Below, one piece after another: positions 19,663 to 30,026 of a stretch of DNA of 64,000 bases (the stretch's first letter is position 1; every line of letters begins with the position of its first letter). Origin of the DNA: Salibaculum griseiflavum (GTDB lineage Bacteria; Pseudomonadota; Alphaproteobacteria; Rhodobacterales; Rhodobacteraceae); NCBI RefSeq assembly GCF_003129565.1, contig NZ_QETF01000006.1, positions 62,001-126,000 of the forward strand, read 5' to 3'. Both the position numbers and the translations under genes were made by a program. The notes beneath the pieces were generated by a model. That model was not told the origin of the DNA and searched no databases. It saw only the letters and a program-made list of their open reading frames with translations.

Positions 19663-21429
19663 ATGCTGCGCAACCTGACGGGGTTTCTTTTCGGTGTGGT
19701 GCTGGCCTTCGCGGTCGGCCTTGCGGCCACGGGCGAGGCCCGGGCGCAACAGTCCAGTTGGGTCCAGATCGAGGCGCAGCGCACCTTGACCGGCGCGCAG
19801 GACGCCGCGCGCGGTTACGCGGCAGCGGGCGTGGCCGATGTGAACGGGTTTTTCCTTGGGTCCGGATGGTATGGCATCGCGCTGGGGCCCTATTCTGCCA
19901 GCGAGGCCGAGGCGGTGCGGCGCACCCTGCGCGCCCGCGGGCTGATCCCTTCGGACAGCTACGTGGTCGATGGCAGCCAGTTCCGTCAACGCTATTGGCC
20001 CGCCGGGGTGATCGGCACACAAGAGGCCGCAACCGCGCCAGCGGGCGAGGAGGAACCGGAGGCCATTGTCCAGGTCGAGCCGGAGCCTGTTCAGATCCCC
20101 GATCAAACCGTGGCCGAGGCCCGTGCCGCCGAACGGCTGCTGAGCCGTGACGAAAAGCGTGAACTTCAGAGCATGTTGCAATGGGCCGGGTTCTATAATG
20201 GCGCCATCGACGGGCTGTTCGGCCGCGGCACGCGCGGCTCCATGGCCGCTTGGCAAGAGGCCAACAATCACGAGGCGACGGGCGTCATGACGACCGGCCA
20301 GCGGGCCGAGTTGCTGGCAGCTTACAATGCCATTCTCGACGGGATGGACCTGAAGCTGGTGCGTGACGAGACCGCCGGGATCGAGATGCTGATCCCGACC
20401 GGCGTGGTTGCCTTCGAGGCTTATGATCCGCCTTTCGCGCGTTATTCCGCTTCGGGCGAGCTTGATGCACAGGTCTTGCTGATCTCGCAGCCCGGCGACG
20501 AAACCCGCATGTTCGGCCTTTACGAGATCATGCAGACGCTGGAGATCGTGCCCACCGATGGCCCGCGCGAACGCAATTCCCGCGGCTTCACCATCGAGGG
20601 GATCGGCGACGAGGTGCATTCCTTCACCAGCGTGTCGCTTGAAAATGGCACCATCAAGGGCTTCACCCTCGTTTGGCCCGCCGGGGACGAGGAACGCCGT
20701 GCGCGCATCCTGGCCGAGATGCGCCCAAGTTTCACCCGGCTCGATGGTGTGCTCGATCCTTCCATCGCGCCGCCTGACGCCGAGCAGGCGATAGACCTGG
20801 TCTCAGGGCTGCAAGTGCGCCGGCCCCTGCGCGACCGTAGCGGCTTTTACGTCAACGAGGCGGGCGACGTTCTGACCACGACCGAGGCCGTCGAGGGCTG
20901 CGGCTCGGTCACGCTGGACAAGGACCACGAGGCCGAGATCGTGCACCGGGACGAGGCGTTGGGCCTGGCGGTTCTGCGCCCGCAGGATCAGTTGGCCCCG
21001 CCGCTTGTGGCCGAATTCCACGTGGGCATCCCGCGCATTCAGGCCCAGGTGGCCGTCGCGGGCTTCCCCTATGGCGGGGTGCTGGCGACACCCGCACTGA
21101 CCTTCGGGACCCTGGCCGATATCCGTGGCTTGAACGGCGAGGAGGAGGTCAAGCGCCTTTCGATTACCGCGCAGGAGGGCGATGCCGGCGGGCCGGTTTT
21201 CGACGATGGGGGCGCCGTGCTGGGCATGTTGCTGCCGCGCCGGTCGGACAATGGCCAGGTTCTGCCACCGGAAGTGTCCTTCTCCGTCGACGCGGAACAG
21301 ATCGTGGGATCGTTGGGCGGGGCGGGCGTTTCCGTGCGCACCACCGACATGGCCGCAAGCATGACACCTGCCGCCCTGACGCAGCTGGCCGCCGACGTGG
21401 CGGTGCTGGTCAGCTGCTGGGACGACTGA
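19663..21429 (+). CDS. Secreted peptidoglycan-binding protein with a catalytically dead trypsin-like domain
   Basis: 588 residues. It has a signal peptide (cleavage near ARAQQ, residue ~29), a SPOR-like segment (WVQIEAQRTLTGAQ to YGIALGPYSASEAEAVRR, ~33-90), a PG_binding_1 domain (ELQSMLQWAGFYNGAIDGLFG, ~167-222), a middle domain of unknown type (~230-370), and a C-terminal trypsin/DegP-like barrel (~385-530). The His position of TNxHV reads TTTEAV (E408), the Asp position of NDLALL reads LGLAVL (G434), and GDSGGP reads GDAGGP (A508). All three catalytic residues are therefore missing although the fold signature is kept. A role as an inactive, peptidoglycan-anchored binding protein is an inference. 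It stands alone, divergent from glyQ. Confidence 0.85.
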   Translation: MLRNLTGFLFGVVLAFAVGLAATGEARAQQSSWVQIEAQRTLTGAQDAARGYAAAGVADVNGFFLGSGWYGIALGPYSASEAEAVRRTLRARGLIPSDSYVVDGSQFRQRYWPAGVIGTQEAATAPAGEEEPEAIVQVEPEPVQIPDQTVAEARAAERLLSRDEKRELQSMLQWAGFYNGAIDGLFGRGTRGSMAAWQEANNHEATGVMTTGQRAELLAAYNAILDGMDLKLVRDETAGIEMLIPTGVVAFEAYDPPFARYSASGELDAQVLLISQPGDETRMFGLYEIMQTLEIVPTDGPRERNSRGFTIEGIGDEVHSFTSVSLENGTIKGFTLVWPAGDEERRARILAEMRPSFTRLDGVLDPSIAPPDAEQAIDLVSGLQVRRPLRDRSGFYVNEAGDVLTTTEAVEGCGSVTLDKDHEAEIVHRDEALGLAVLRPQDQLAPPLVAEFHVGIPRIQAQVAVAGFPYGGVLATPALTFGTLADIRGLNGEEEVKRLSITAQEGDAGGPVFDDGGAVLGMLLPRRSDNGQVLPPEVSFSVDAEQIVGSLGGAGVSVRTTDMAASMTPAALTQLAADVAVLVSCWDD

Positions 21430-21504
21430 CCGGACGCGCCGTCATAGGCTTTGCCTTCCCGCGCGCCGCGCCCTATCACGGGCCCGACACAAGGAGGACA
21501 GCGC

Positions 21505-22638
21505 ATGCCCGCAGACGAGTTTCGCAGCCCGGTGGACCCGGACGGGTTGATGGAATTTTCGGTGGTCTTCACCGACCGGTCGCTCAACCACATGAGCCAG
21601 ACCTTCCAGCAGGTCATGCGCGACCTGCACGAGATGTTGTGCGAGGTCTACAACGCGACGGGCGCGGCGATCGTGCCCGGCGGTGGCACCTACGGGATGG
21701 AAGCCGTCGCCCGTCAGTTCGGCGCAGGTAAACACGCGATGATCGTCCGCAATGGCTGGTTTTCCTATCGCTGGAGCCAGATCTTCGAGGCTGGGGGCTT
21801 TGCCGCCGAGACCACGGTGTTCAAGGCGCGTCAGACGGGCAATGACAGCCGCGCCCCCTTTGCGCCCGCGCCCATCGACGAGGTGACAAAGGCGATCCGC
21901 GCGGCGCGCCCGGACGTGGTTTTCGCCCCCCATGTGGAAACCAGCGCCGGGATCATCCTGCCGGACGATTACATCACCGCGCTGGCCGAGGCCGCGCACG
22001 AGGTCGGCGCCCTGATGGTGCTGGATTGCATCGCCTCGGGCTGCGTCTGGGTAAACATGGAAAAGACCGGGGTCGACGTTCTTATCTCGGCCCCGCAAAA
22101 GGGCTGGTCCTCGACGCCCTCGGCCGGGTTGGTGATGCTGAGCCAGGCGGCGCTCGACCGGCTGAACCATACGCAATCGGACAGCTTTGCACTGGATCTC
22201 GGCAAATGGCGCCAGATCATGGAGGCCTATCTGAACGGCGGCCATGCCTATCACGCGACCATGCCCACGGATAGCCTGCGGGCCTTCCGCGACACGATGG
22301 CCGAGACCCGCGAGCTGGGCTTCGAGTCCCTGCGTGACGCCCAGTGGGACCTGGGCAACGGGGTGCGGGCGCTTATGGCTGAAAAGGGGCTGCGCTCCGT
22401 CGCGGCCGACGGGTTCGGTGCGCCGGGCGTGGTGGTCTGCTATACCGACGACCCGGATATCCAGAACGGGTCCAAGTTTGCAGCAAGAGGCATGCAGATC
22501 GCCGCTGGCGTGCCGCTTGCCGTGGACGAGCCCGAGGATTTCCGCACCTTCCGCATCGGCCTGTTCGGGTTGGACAAGCTTACGGATGTGAAGGCGACGC
22601 TGGCGCGGTTCCGCGCGGTGGCAGACAAGGTGCTTTGA
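21505..22638 (+). CDS. Class V aminotransferase (alanine-glyoxylate/serine-glyoxylate type, PLP)
   Basis: A 377-residue fold-type I PLP enzyme starting at an ATG with a perfect AAGGAGG seven bases upstream. The cofactor-binding Gly-rich turn PGGGTYGMEAVARQFG (~59-74), the substrate/cofactor segment FAPHVETSAGIILPDDY, the PLP-contacting aspartate in VLDCIASG and the Schiff-base lysine in SAPQKGWSSTPSAG (~200) are in the usual order. The family swaps amino groups between alanine or serine and glyoxylate or pyruvate. The exact donor cannot be read here. It is flanked by unrelated genes, with a gap of about 136 bases before the metal cluster. Confidence 0.85.
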   Translation: MPADEFRSPVDPDGLMEFSVVFTDRSLNHMSQTFQQVMRDLHEMLCEVYNATGAAIVPGGGTYGMEAVARQFGAGKHAMIVRNGWFSYRWSQIFEAGGFAAETTVFKARQTGNDSRAPFAPAPIDEVTKAIRAARPDVVFAPHVETSAGIILPDDYITALAEAAHEVGALMVLDCIASGCVWVNMEKTGVDVLISAPQKGWSSTPSAGLVMLSQAALDRLNHTQSDSFALDLGKWRQIMEAYLNGGHAYHATMPTDSLRAFRDTMAETRELGFESLRDAQWDLGNGVRALMAEKGLRSVAADGFGAPGVVVCYTDDPDIQNGSKFAARGMQIAAGVPLAVDEPEDFRTFRIGLFGLDKLTDVKATLARFRAVADKVL

Positions 22639-22774
22639 CCGGGCCAGGTCACATCGCCGCCGTCGACGGGAGACGGCTGATTTCCGCCCCCGCGCCGATG
22701 CGGCACTGGCCGCCCCTGCCGGACTTGCCTACATTCGCCCTGCACCACGCTGCACGTGACCATGAGGGGACAAC

Positions 22775-23173
22775 ATGCCCGGCGACTACGATGAGCTGAC
22801 CCGGTCCAGCCAGGACCGTCGCCGCTATTTCACCCGCGCCTGGATCCGATCCATGCTGCAGGGGCGCGAGGGGCTGGGCGACACGTTCTGGGTCGGCAAT
22901 TTCGGCATGTTGCTGATCATCGTGCCGCTGGCCGCGCTGGTGCCGGTTCTGCTGAGCGGGGTCGGCATGGGGCCGGTGCTACTGCTCCCGCTGCAAGGGT
23001 TGTTCCTTGCCTTGGTCGGTCTCTATTTTGTCGGTCTCGGCCGGGCGGTGTTCATCGTCGCGCGGCGCACGCCGCAGGCCGGTCCGTGGCGCTGGGTCGG
23101 GCTGGCCTACACGCTGGCCCAGGCGGCGCTCTGCCTGGTCGGCGCGATGGCCTTTTTGACGGGGTCGGCATGA
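22775..23173 (+). CDS. Small inner-membrane protein, first gene of the DUF1007/NicO cluster
   Basis: 132 residues with a charged N-terminus (MPGDYDELTRSSQDRRRYFTR) and three predicted helices (~47-65, ~72-90, ~105-128). I do not recognise a named family. Its stop overlaps the start of the DUF1007 gene by four bases (ATGA at 23170-23173), which ties it to the metal-transport cluster that follows. A role as an accessory membrane subunit is inferred only from that coupling. Confidence 0.65.
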   Translation: MPGDYDELTRSSQDRRRYFTRAWIRSMLQGREGLGDTFWVGNFGMLLIIVPLAALVPVLLSGVGMGPVLLLPLQGLFLALVGLYFVGLGRAVFIVARRTPQAGPWRWVGLAYTLAQAALCLVGAMAFLTGSA

Positions 23174-23799
23174 TGCGTTGGGTTCTGGGCCTTGTCTGCG
23201 CGAGTTGGGCCGGGCTGGCCACGGCCCATCCGCATCTTTTCGTCGATGCAGAGGTCGAACTTGTTTTCGAGAACGATCGTCTGACCGCCGTGCGCCTTGT
23301 CTGGACCTATGACGAGTTCTTCTCGCTGCTGCTGACCGAGGATCTGGGGATCGACGACGACCTTGATGGCACCCTGACGCGGGGCGAGCTTTCGACCCTG
23401 AGCAACGCGGTGCTTGACTGGCCCGAGGGCTATGTGGGCGATCTCTATGTCACGCAGGCGGGGCAACAGCTTCAATTGGGTGCGCGCCGGGACGCCAGCG
23501 TTGCCTTCGAGGATGGCCAGATCGTCGAAAGCCATACCCGACCGGTCGAGGCCGCGCCGGGGGATGTGACGGTCAAGGTCTACGATCCCGGCTATTACAC
23601 CGCCTACACGGTGGTCACGCCCGTGACGGTCTCGGGAAGCGAGGCCTGCGCCGCCCAGGTGACCCGCGCCGACCTCATTGCCGCGACGGAACGGGTGGAC
23701 GAATTGCTCTATGCCATGCCGCAGGACCAGGCCGAGATGTTCTTTCCCGAAGTGGGTGAGGACTTTGCCGACACGATCACGGTGACATGCGGCGGCTGA
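23170..23799 (+). CDS. DUF1007 family periplasmic protein
   Basis: 209 residues with a signal peptide ([21 protein letters not shown]) whose mature end begins [16 protein letters not shown], the hallmark of DUF1007. The exposed HPH at the mature N-terminus could bind a metal, and the acidic stretch [16 protein letters not shown] looks EF-hand-like. In many proteobacteria DUF1007 genes travel with NicO/RcnA-type nickel/cobalt permeases, as here. The gene overlaps the small membrane gene by four bases and the permease gene by thirteen, so a single transcript is very likely. The biochemical role is not established; periplasmic metal delivery is an inference. Confidence 0.85.
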   Translation: MMRWVLGLVCASWAGLATAHPHLFVDAEVELVFENDRLTAVRLVWTYDEFFSLLLTEDLGIDDDLDGTLTRGELSTLSNAVLDWPEGYVGDLYVTQAGQQLQLGARRDASVAFEDGQIVESHTRPVEAAPGDVTVKVYDPGYYTAYTVVTPVTVSGSEACAAQVTRADLIAATERVDELLYAMPQDQAEMFFPEVGEDFADTITVTCGG

Positions 23800-24695
23800 T
23801 GCTGATCCCTGTCGCGGCGCTTTTGGCGCTTGCCGTCTGGCTGTGGGGCTATGGCGGGGCGGACAGCGTGGTGCGCTGGGCCGCGGTCGGACAGCGCGAT
23901 GTTCAGAACGCCATGGCGCAGGCGTTGCGGGCGCTGCGACAAGGGCAGCCGGGCGCGCTGGCAACCCTTTGGGGCCTGTGTTTTGCCTATGGATTCTTCC
24001 ATGCGGCCGGGCCGGGCCATGGCAAGCTGGTGATCGGCGGCTACGGTGTGGGGCGCCGGGTGCCCGTGTTGCGCCTCTCGGTGCTGGCGCTTCTGTCGTC
24101 GCTGGGGCAGGCCGCGACGGCCGTGATCCTGATCTATTCCGCCGTGCTGCTGCTGGGCTGGGGCCGTGAGCAGGTGCAAAGCCTGTCCGACGGGCTGTTC
24201 GAGGCGCTGTCCTATGGCGCGGTGGGGCTGATCGGGCTGTGGCTGTTGTGGCGCGGGGCGCGCAAGTTGCTGCGCGCGACCCCGGCCGACGCGCACGATC
24301 ACGCGCATGATGGCGAAGGCGTTTGCGACAGCTGCGGCCATGTCCATGGCCCGACCGTCGCCGAGGCCGAGGCGGTGCGGTCACTGCCCGAGGCGCTGGC
24401 CCTGATCGGCGCGGTGGCGATCCGGCCCTGCACGGGCGCGCTGTTCCTGCTGATCCTGACCTGGCGTCTGGGGATCGACTGGGCCGGTATCATCGGCGCA
24501 TTCATCATGGGGCTTGGCACCGCGACGGTAACGGTCGTCGTTGCGATCGCGTCTGTCCTGTTCCGCGAAAGCGCGTTGATGCAGACCGCGGCCGGGCGCG
24601 GCACCGCTCGTGCGCTGGCTCTGGTCGAGGTGCTGGCCGGCCTGACGGTGGCGCTTCTGGCGGCGCAATTGCTGATGCGGCAGGGCGTTTTCTAG
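23787..24695 (+). CDS. NicO/RcnA-type nickel/cobalt transporter
   Basis: 302 residues. The family motif [19 protein letters not shown] (~70-88) contains the helix-1 HxxGxxH-like metal site. It is followed by hydrophobic helices and a cytoplasmic or periplasmic His/Cys-rich loop ([20 protein letters not shown], ~171-190). A second metal-site motif, [16 protein letters not shown] (~208), and the C-terminal helices [19 protein letters not shown] complete the pattern. NicO proteins move Ni2+ or Co2+. RcnA exports, while others act as secondary importers or substrate-specific components, and the direction cannot be told here. It overlaps the DUF1007 gene by 13 bases. Confidence 0.85.
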   Translation: MRRLMLIPVAALLALAVWLWGYGGADSVVRWAAVGQRDVQNAMAQALRALRQGQPGALATLWGLCFAYGFFHAAGPGHGKLVIGGYGVGRRVPVLRLSVLALLSSLGQAATAVILIYSAVLLLGWGREQVQSLSDGLFEALSYGAVGLIGLWLLWRGARKLLRATPADAHDHAHDGEGVCDSCGHVHGPTVAEAEAVRSLPEALALIGAVAIRPCTGALFLLILTWRLGIDWAGIIGAFIMGLGTATVTVVVAIASVLFRESALMQTAAGRGTARALALVEVLAGLTVALLAAQLLMRQGVF

Positions 24696-24751
24696 CCGGG
24701 GCCGCCAACGAGGTTCTGGACCTGCCCAAAAACCGGGCGTAAGGCTGTTTC

Positions 24752-26131
24752 ATGACGCAGCCGACCCCTCATATCACCCATGCAAAGCGGCTTCTCGGGC
24801 TTGGTCTGCCGCTGGTGGGCGCGACGCTTGCCGGGTTCCTGATCCACATGACCGACACGGTCATGCTGGGCTGGTATGACGTGACCGCGCTGGCCGCCTC
24901 GACCGTGGCCAACGGTCTTTGGTTCGTTCTGTTCATCGTCGGTGCGGGGTTCGGTCATGCCGTGACGCCGATGGTGGCCGAGGCGGTGGAGCAGGGTGAT
25001 GATGTCAGCGCCCGGCGCATCACCCGGATGGGGCTGTGGCTGTCCATCGCCTATTGCTTCGTGGCCGTCGCCCTGTTGTGGCGGGGCGCCGACCTGTTGC
25101 GCCTGATCGGCCAGCCCGAGGCCGTGGCCGTCGAAGGCGGAAAATACCTGCGCATTGCCATACTTGGCTTTTTCCCGGCCTTGGCGGGGCACGTGATGCG
25201 GTCCTTTCTGGGGGCGGTGCAGCTGACGGCGGTGCAGCTGTGGATCACGCTGGCCGCCCTGATCATGAATGCCGGGTTCAATTACGCGCTGATCTTCGGC
25301 AACTTGGGCGCACCGGAACTGGGGATCGAGGGCGCGGCGCTGGCCTCGATCCTGACGCACACGCTGCAAATGGTCGCCCTAATGGTCTATGCCCAATGGA
25401 AACGGCCGGACCTGGCGCTGTTCAGCCGCATCTGGAAACCCGATTCCGAGATCATGGCGCGGGTGTTCAAGCTGGGCCTGCCCGTGGGCGGGGCGGCCCT
25501 GTCGGAAAGCGGGTTGTTCACGGGGTCGTCTATCATGATGGGCTGGATCGGCGAGGTGGAGCTGGCCGCCCACGGCATCGCGCTGCAACTGACGGCGGTG
25601 ATGTTCATGTTCCATGTCGGCATGTCCAACGCCGCGACGATCCGCATCGGCAGCCATTTCGGCCGCCGCGACGGGCCGGAAATGCGCCGCACGGCCGAGG
25701 CCTCGTATGCGCTCTCCATGGCGTTCGGCGTCTTTGCCATCGCGATTTTCCTGCTTTTCCCGGAAACGCTCGTGTCGCTCTTCGTGGACCCGGACGAGCC
25801 GCAGCGCGGCGCGGTCATAGCGCTGGGCGCGGGCCTGGTGATGATCGCGGCGCTGTTCCAGTTCGTCGATGCGGGCCAGATCATCGCCCTGTCGAACCTG
25901 CGCGGCATGCAGGACACCAATATCCCGATGTGGCTGGCGGCGGTCAGCTATTGGGTCTTAGGTCTGCCGGCCGGCTATGTGCTGGGTTTTCCGCTGGGGT
26001 ACGGCGGGCCGGGCATCTGGTTCGGCATGACATTGGGGCTGGCGGCGGCGGCGATCCTGCTGACCGTGCGGCTGCTGCGGCAACTGGCGCGGTATGACAC
26101 GGCCCCCATTCAGCAGACCGGGGGCGCCTGA
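24752..26131 (+). CDS. MATE family multidrug/metabolite exporter
   Basis: 459 residues with twelve predicted helices in two MatE repeats, the first beginning RLLGLGLPLVGATLAGFLIHMTDTVMLG and the second near KLGLPVGGAALSESGLFT. The layout and the repeated Gly/Pro-rich turns match the NorM/DinF group, which exports cationic drugs or metabolites in exchange for Na+ or H+. It starts 56 bases after the NicO gene and is probably an independent unit. Substrate and coupling ion are not readable. Confidence 0.9.
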   Translation: MTQPTPHITHAKRLLGLGLPLVGATLAGFLIHMTDTVMLGWYDVTALAASTVANGLWFVLFIVGAGFGHAVTPMVAEAVEQGDDVSARRITRMGLWLSIAYCFVAVALLWRGADLLRLIGQPEAVAVEGGKYLRIAILGFFPALAGHVMRSFLGAVQLTAVQLWITLAALIMNAGFNYALIFGNLGAPELGIEGAALASILTHTLQMVALMVYAQWKRPDLALFSRIWKPDSEIMARVFKLGLPVGGAALSESGLFTGSSIMMGWIGEVELAAHGIALQLTAVMFMFHVGMSNAATIRIGSHFGRRDGPEMRRTAEASYALSMAFGVFAIAIFLLFPETLVSLFVDPDEPQRGAVIALGAGLVMIAALFQFVDAGQIIALSNLRGMQDTNIPMWLAAVSYWVLGLPAGYVLGFPLGYGGPGIWFGMTLGLAAAAILLTVRLLRQLARYDTAPIQQTGGA

Positions 26132-26248
26132 CCCTCGGGCGCAACGGTTGCGGGGCTGGCAGGGATTGCGCCTTGCAAGAGGCCAGCCGCTTGGCCATTC
26201 TGGACCCATCAGACAGCACTGCACAATGCGAAGGGGGCCGGTTCCAGC

Positions 26249-27820
26249 ATGGTATTCGAGGTTTTCGCGGTCGGTGCCGCCTTCATCTTTGGCTTGGCGG
26301 TGCGGCCGCTGGGGCTGCCGCCGTTGGTGGGGTTCCTTGCCGCTGGCTTCGTCATCAACGCATTCGGACCACGATTTGGAATGCCGGCCCAGACGGGGCC
26401 GATCCTCGACTATCTGGCCAATCTGGGCGTTCTGCTGTTGCTGTTCACCGTGGGGCTCAAGCTCAAGCTTAGGCAGATCGGCGAACCGCAGGTGATCGGT
26501 GTGTCCCTGCTGCATTTCGCGCTGTCGGTCCTGCTGTTCACGCCGCTCGTCCGGCTGTTCTTCACGACCGATTGGAATGTCGCGCTGCTGGTCGGCATCG
26601 CGCTTGCTTTTTCCTCGACCGTGCTGGCCGCCAAGATGCTGGACGCCAAGCGCGAAATGGGCAGCTTTCACGGCCGCACCGCCATCGGCATCCTGATCGT
26701 TCAGGATATCATCGCGCTGGTGGTCATCGCGGTTTTCGCGGGCAAGATGCCCGGGCCCTGGGCGCTTCTGGTCTTTGCCACGCCGCTGCTGCGCCCGGTC
26801 CTGCACAAGCTTCTGGACTGGGCTGGTCATGACGAGGTGCTGGTGCTGGCGGGGATGGCGCTGGCGCTGGTGATCGGCGGCTACGGGTTCGAGGTGATCG
26901 GGCTGAAAGGCGAGATCGGCGCGCTGGTCATGGGGCTGATGCTGTCCACCCATCCGCGGGCGGGCGAGCTGTCGAATTCGCTATGGTCCCTCAAGGAGGT
27001 GTTCCTCGTCGGGTTCTTCCTGTCCATCGGCATGTCGGGCCTGCCCGATTGGAATGCGGTGCTGTTCGCGCTGGTGCTCGGCGTTCTTCTGCCGCTCAAG
27101 GGCATCCTGTTCTTCTTCCTGCTGTTGGCATTCAAGCTGCGCGCCCGAACGGCCTTCCTTTCAGCGCTGTCGCTCACGGTCTACAGCGAATTCGGCCTGA
27201 TCGTCGCCACGAGCATCCCCGCAGCGGAACCCTTCGTGGTGCCGCTGGCGATCGCGGTTTCGGTGTCCTTCCTGGTCGCCGCGCCGATCAATCACCTGGC
27301 GCATCCGCTGTTCGAACGGTTCAGCGACCGTCTGAAACCGTTTCAGCGGGTCACGCGCCACCCTGATGAACAGCCCACGGACCTTGGCGATGCGGATGTG
27401 CTGATCTTCGGGATGGGGCGGACCGGGTCCGCCGCCTACGAGGTCATGGCCGAACGCGGTCTCAATCCCATCGGGCTGGATGCCGACACTTACAAGGCCG
27501 CCGCCCATGCCGAGGCCGGACGCAATGTCGTCTTTGCCGATGCAGAGGACAGCAATTTCTGGGCAGGGGTCCAGTTGGGCCGGATCAAGGCCGCCGTTCT
27601 GGCCATGAATGACCTTGAGGCCAAGGTGATCGCCGCCCGCACCTTGCGGGCCAAGGGGTTCACCGGCCCGATCGTCAGCCATGCCCTGCATGACGAACAC
27701 CTCAACCTGATCGAAGAGGCTGGCGCCGATTGCACCTACCTGACCATGCGAGAAGCCGGGCGGAGCCTGGCGATGAACGCGATGGAAGAGCTTTTGCCGA
27801 AGACCGCGCCGGGCGAATGA
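26249..27820 (+). CDS. Kef-type cation:proton antiporter (CPA2) with C-terminal RCK/TrkA-N domain
   Basis: 523 residues. The first ~370 form a Na+/H+ exchanger domain (VRPLGLPPLVGFLAAGFVIN; LGVLLLLFTVGLKLKL; GIALAFSSTVLAAKMLD; GILIVQDIIALVVIAVF with the QD pair typical of Kef). Residues ~385-515 form a Rossmann TrkA-N/RCK domain (DVLIFGMGRTGSAAYEVMAE, GxGxxG motif, plus VVFADAEDSNFW). KefB/KefC/YbaL proteins exchange K+ or Na+ for protons and are gated by nucleotides or glutathione adducts. It ends ten bases from the convergent hypothetical gene. The ion specificity is not known. Confidence 0.88.
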   Translation: MVFEVFAVGAAFIFGLAVRPLGLPPLVGFLAAGFVINAFGPRFGMPAQTGPILDYLANLGVLLLLFTVGLKLKLRQIGEPQVIGVSLLHFALSVLLFTPLVRLFFTTDWNVALLVGIALAFSSTVLAAKMLDAKREMGSFHGRTAIGILIVQDIIALVVIAVFAGKMPGPWALLVFATPLLRPVLHKLLDWAGHDEVLVLAGMALALVIGGYGFEVIGLKGEIGALVMGLMLSTHPRAGELSNSLWSLKEVFLVGFFLSIGMSGLPDWNAVLFALVLGVLLPLKGILFFFLLLAFKLRARTAFLSALSLTVYSEFGLIVATSIPAAEPFVVPLAIAVSVSFLVAAPINHLAHPLFERFSDRLKPFQRVTRHPDEQPTDLGDADVLIFGMGRTGSAAYEVMAERGLNPIGLDADTYKAAAHAEAGRNVVFADAEDSNFWAGVQLGRIKAAVLAMNDLEAKVIAARTLRAKGFTGPIVSHALHDEHLNLIEEAGADCTYLTMREAGRSLAMNAMEELLPKTAPGE

Positions 27821-27829
27821 TCGGCCAGA

Positions 27830-28246
27830 TTATTCCGCTGCGTCCTTGCCCTTCATCAGGCGGTCGGCCTTCTTGCGCACAAGCACCGAGCGCAGGTCGT
27901 GCATGGCCAGCAGCAATTCGTCCGTGAAGGCCTCCAACTGCTCGTCGGTGGCCTTGGATTGCGCCCATTGCGTCGTCAGGTTCAGGTGGTCGATGGCGCG
28001 GTGAATGTCGTCCACCGTGCGCCGGGCAAGGGTTTCGGTCCGCTCTTCCATCCAGGACTGGATCACGGCGAGGTCCGCGTCGCTGAGCGTCCGGTCCCCT
28101 TGCGGCTTGATCTGCCCGTTGTTGATGTTGATGACCGCGATCTGGTCCATCTCGATCCGGCGTTGGCGGTTCTCGGTATCCACCTTGAACACGGCTGCCC
28201 CGTTTTCCTTGACCCGGAAATAATAGTCAGGAAGCTCTGCGCCCAT
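27830..28246 (-). CDS. Conserved hypothetical cytosolic protein
   Basis: 138 residues with no signal peptide or membrane helix. The N-terminal half reads like a beta-rich module (YYFRVKENGAAVFKVDTENR; IAVININNGQIKPQG) and the C-terminal half is helical and charged (LSDADLAVIQSWMEERTETLA to LMKGKDAAE). No catalytic motif is seen and I do not recognise the family. Codon usage matches the neighbours, and the gene lies between a convergent antiporter and a divergent-spaced aminotransferase, so it is likely real. Confidence 0.65.
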   Translation of the reverse strand: MGAELPDYYFRVKENGAAVFKVDTENRQRRIEMDQIAVININNGQIKPQGDRTLSDADLAVIQSWMEERTETLARRTVDDIHRAIDHLNLTTQWAQSKATDEQLEAFTDELLLAMHDLRSVLVRKKADRLMKGKDAAE

Positions 28247-28346
28247 CTCTGCCCCTTGTCACTCACCCGCCTCTGTCCGGCGTTGTCGAAAAACTAGCAG
28301 AGCGGGGCCGCGCGCGCCAGAATTTGCGTCGCCTGCGGCCCGGTGC

Positions 28347-29585
<1,239 letters not shown>

Positions 29586-29627
29586 TCATAGGGGGGGCGA
29601 ACCGGACAGACAAGTTCAGAGGACACC

Positions 29628-30026
29628 ATGACCGAAGAAGAAAAGACCGAGTGGTTCAGCGAGGATACGGCCACCTTCGGGGATCGCCTTGCCGCGGCGC
29701 GCGAGGCCGCGTCGATGACCCAGAAGGACCTGGCCAAGAAGCTGGGCGTCAAGCTGGGCACGCTGCGCAACTGGGAGGATGACCTCAACGAACCGCGTGC
29801 CAACAAGCTTCAGATGGTGTCGGGCCTTCTGGGCGTGTCCCTGCGTTGGCTGCTCACCGGCGAAGGCGACGGCATCGACCTGCCCGAGGAAAACCACATC
29901 GAGGCCTCGGACCTGCGGGATATCCTGCTCGAGATGCGCAGCCTGCGCGCGCAGATGGTGCAATCGGGCGAAAAGCTGGCGCAACTGGAAAAGCGCCTGC
30001 GTGCCGTGCTGAGCGACGCCACATGA
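29628..30026 (+). CDS. XRE-family helix-turn-helix regulator coupled to sdhE
   Basis: 132 residues. An HTH_XRE domain spans ~16-72 (FGDRLAAAREAASMTQKDLAKKLGV for the first helices, TLRNWEDDLNEPRANKL for the recognition helix). It is followed by LRWLLTGEG and a C-terminal helix with heptad-like leucines (LRDILLEMRSLRAQMVQSGEKLAQLEKRL, described here as residues ~97-125) that could dimerise. The stop overlaps the sdhE start by four bases (ATGA), so regulator and assembly factor are translated from one message. Target genes are unknown. Confidence 0.85.
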   Translation: MTEEEKTEWFSEDTATFGDRLAAAREAASMTQKDLAKKLGVKLGTLRNWEDDLNEPRANKLQMVSGLLGVSLRWLLTGEGDGIDLPEENHIEASDLRDILLEMRSLRAQMVQSGEKLAQLEKRLRAVLSDAT

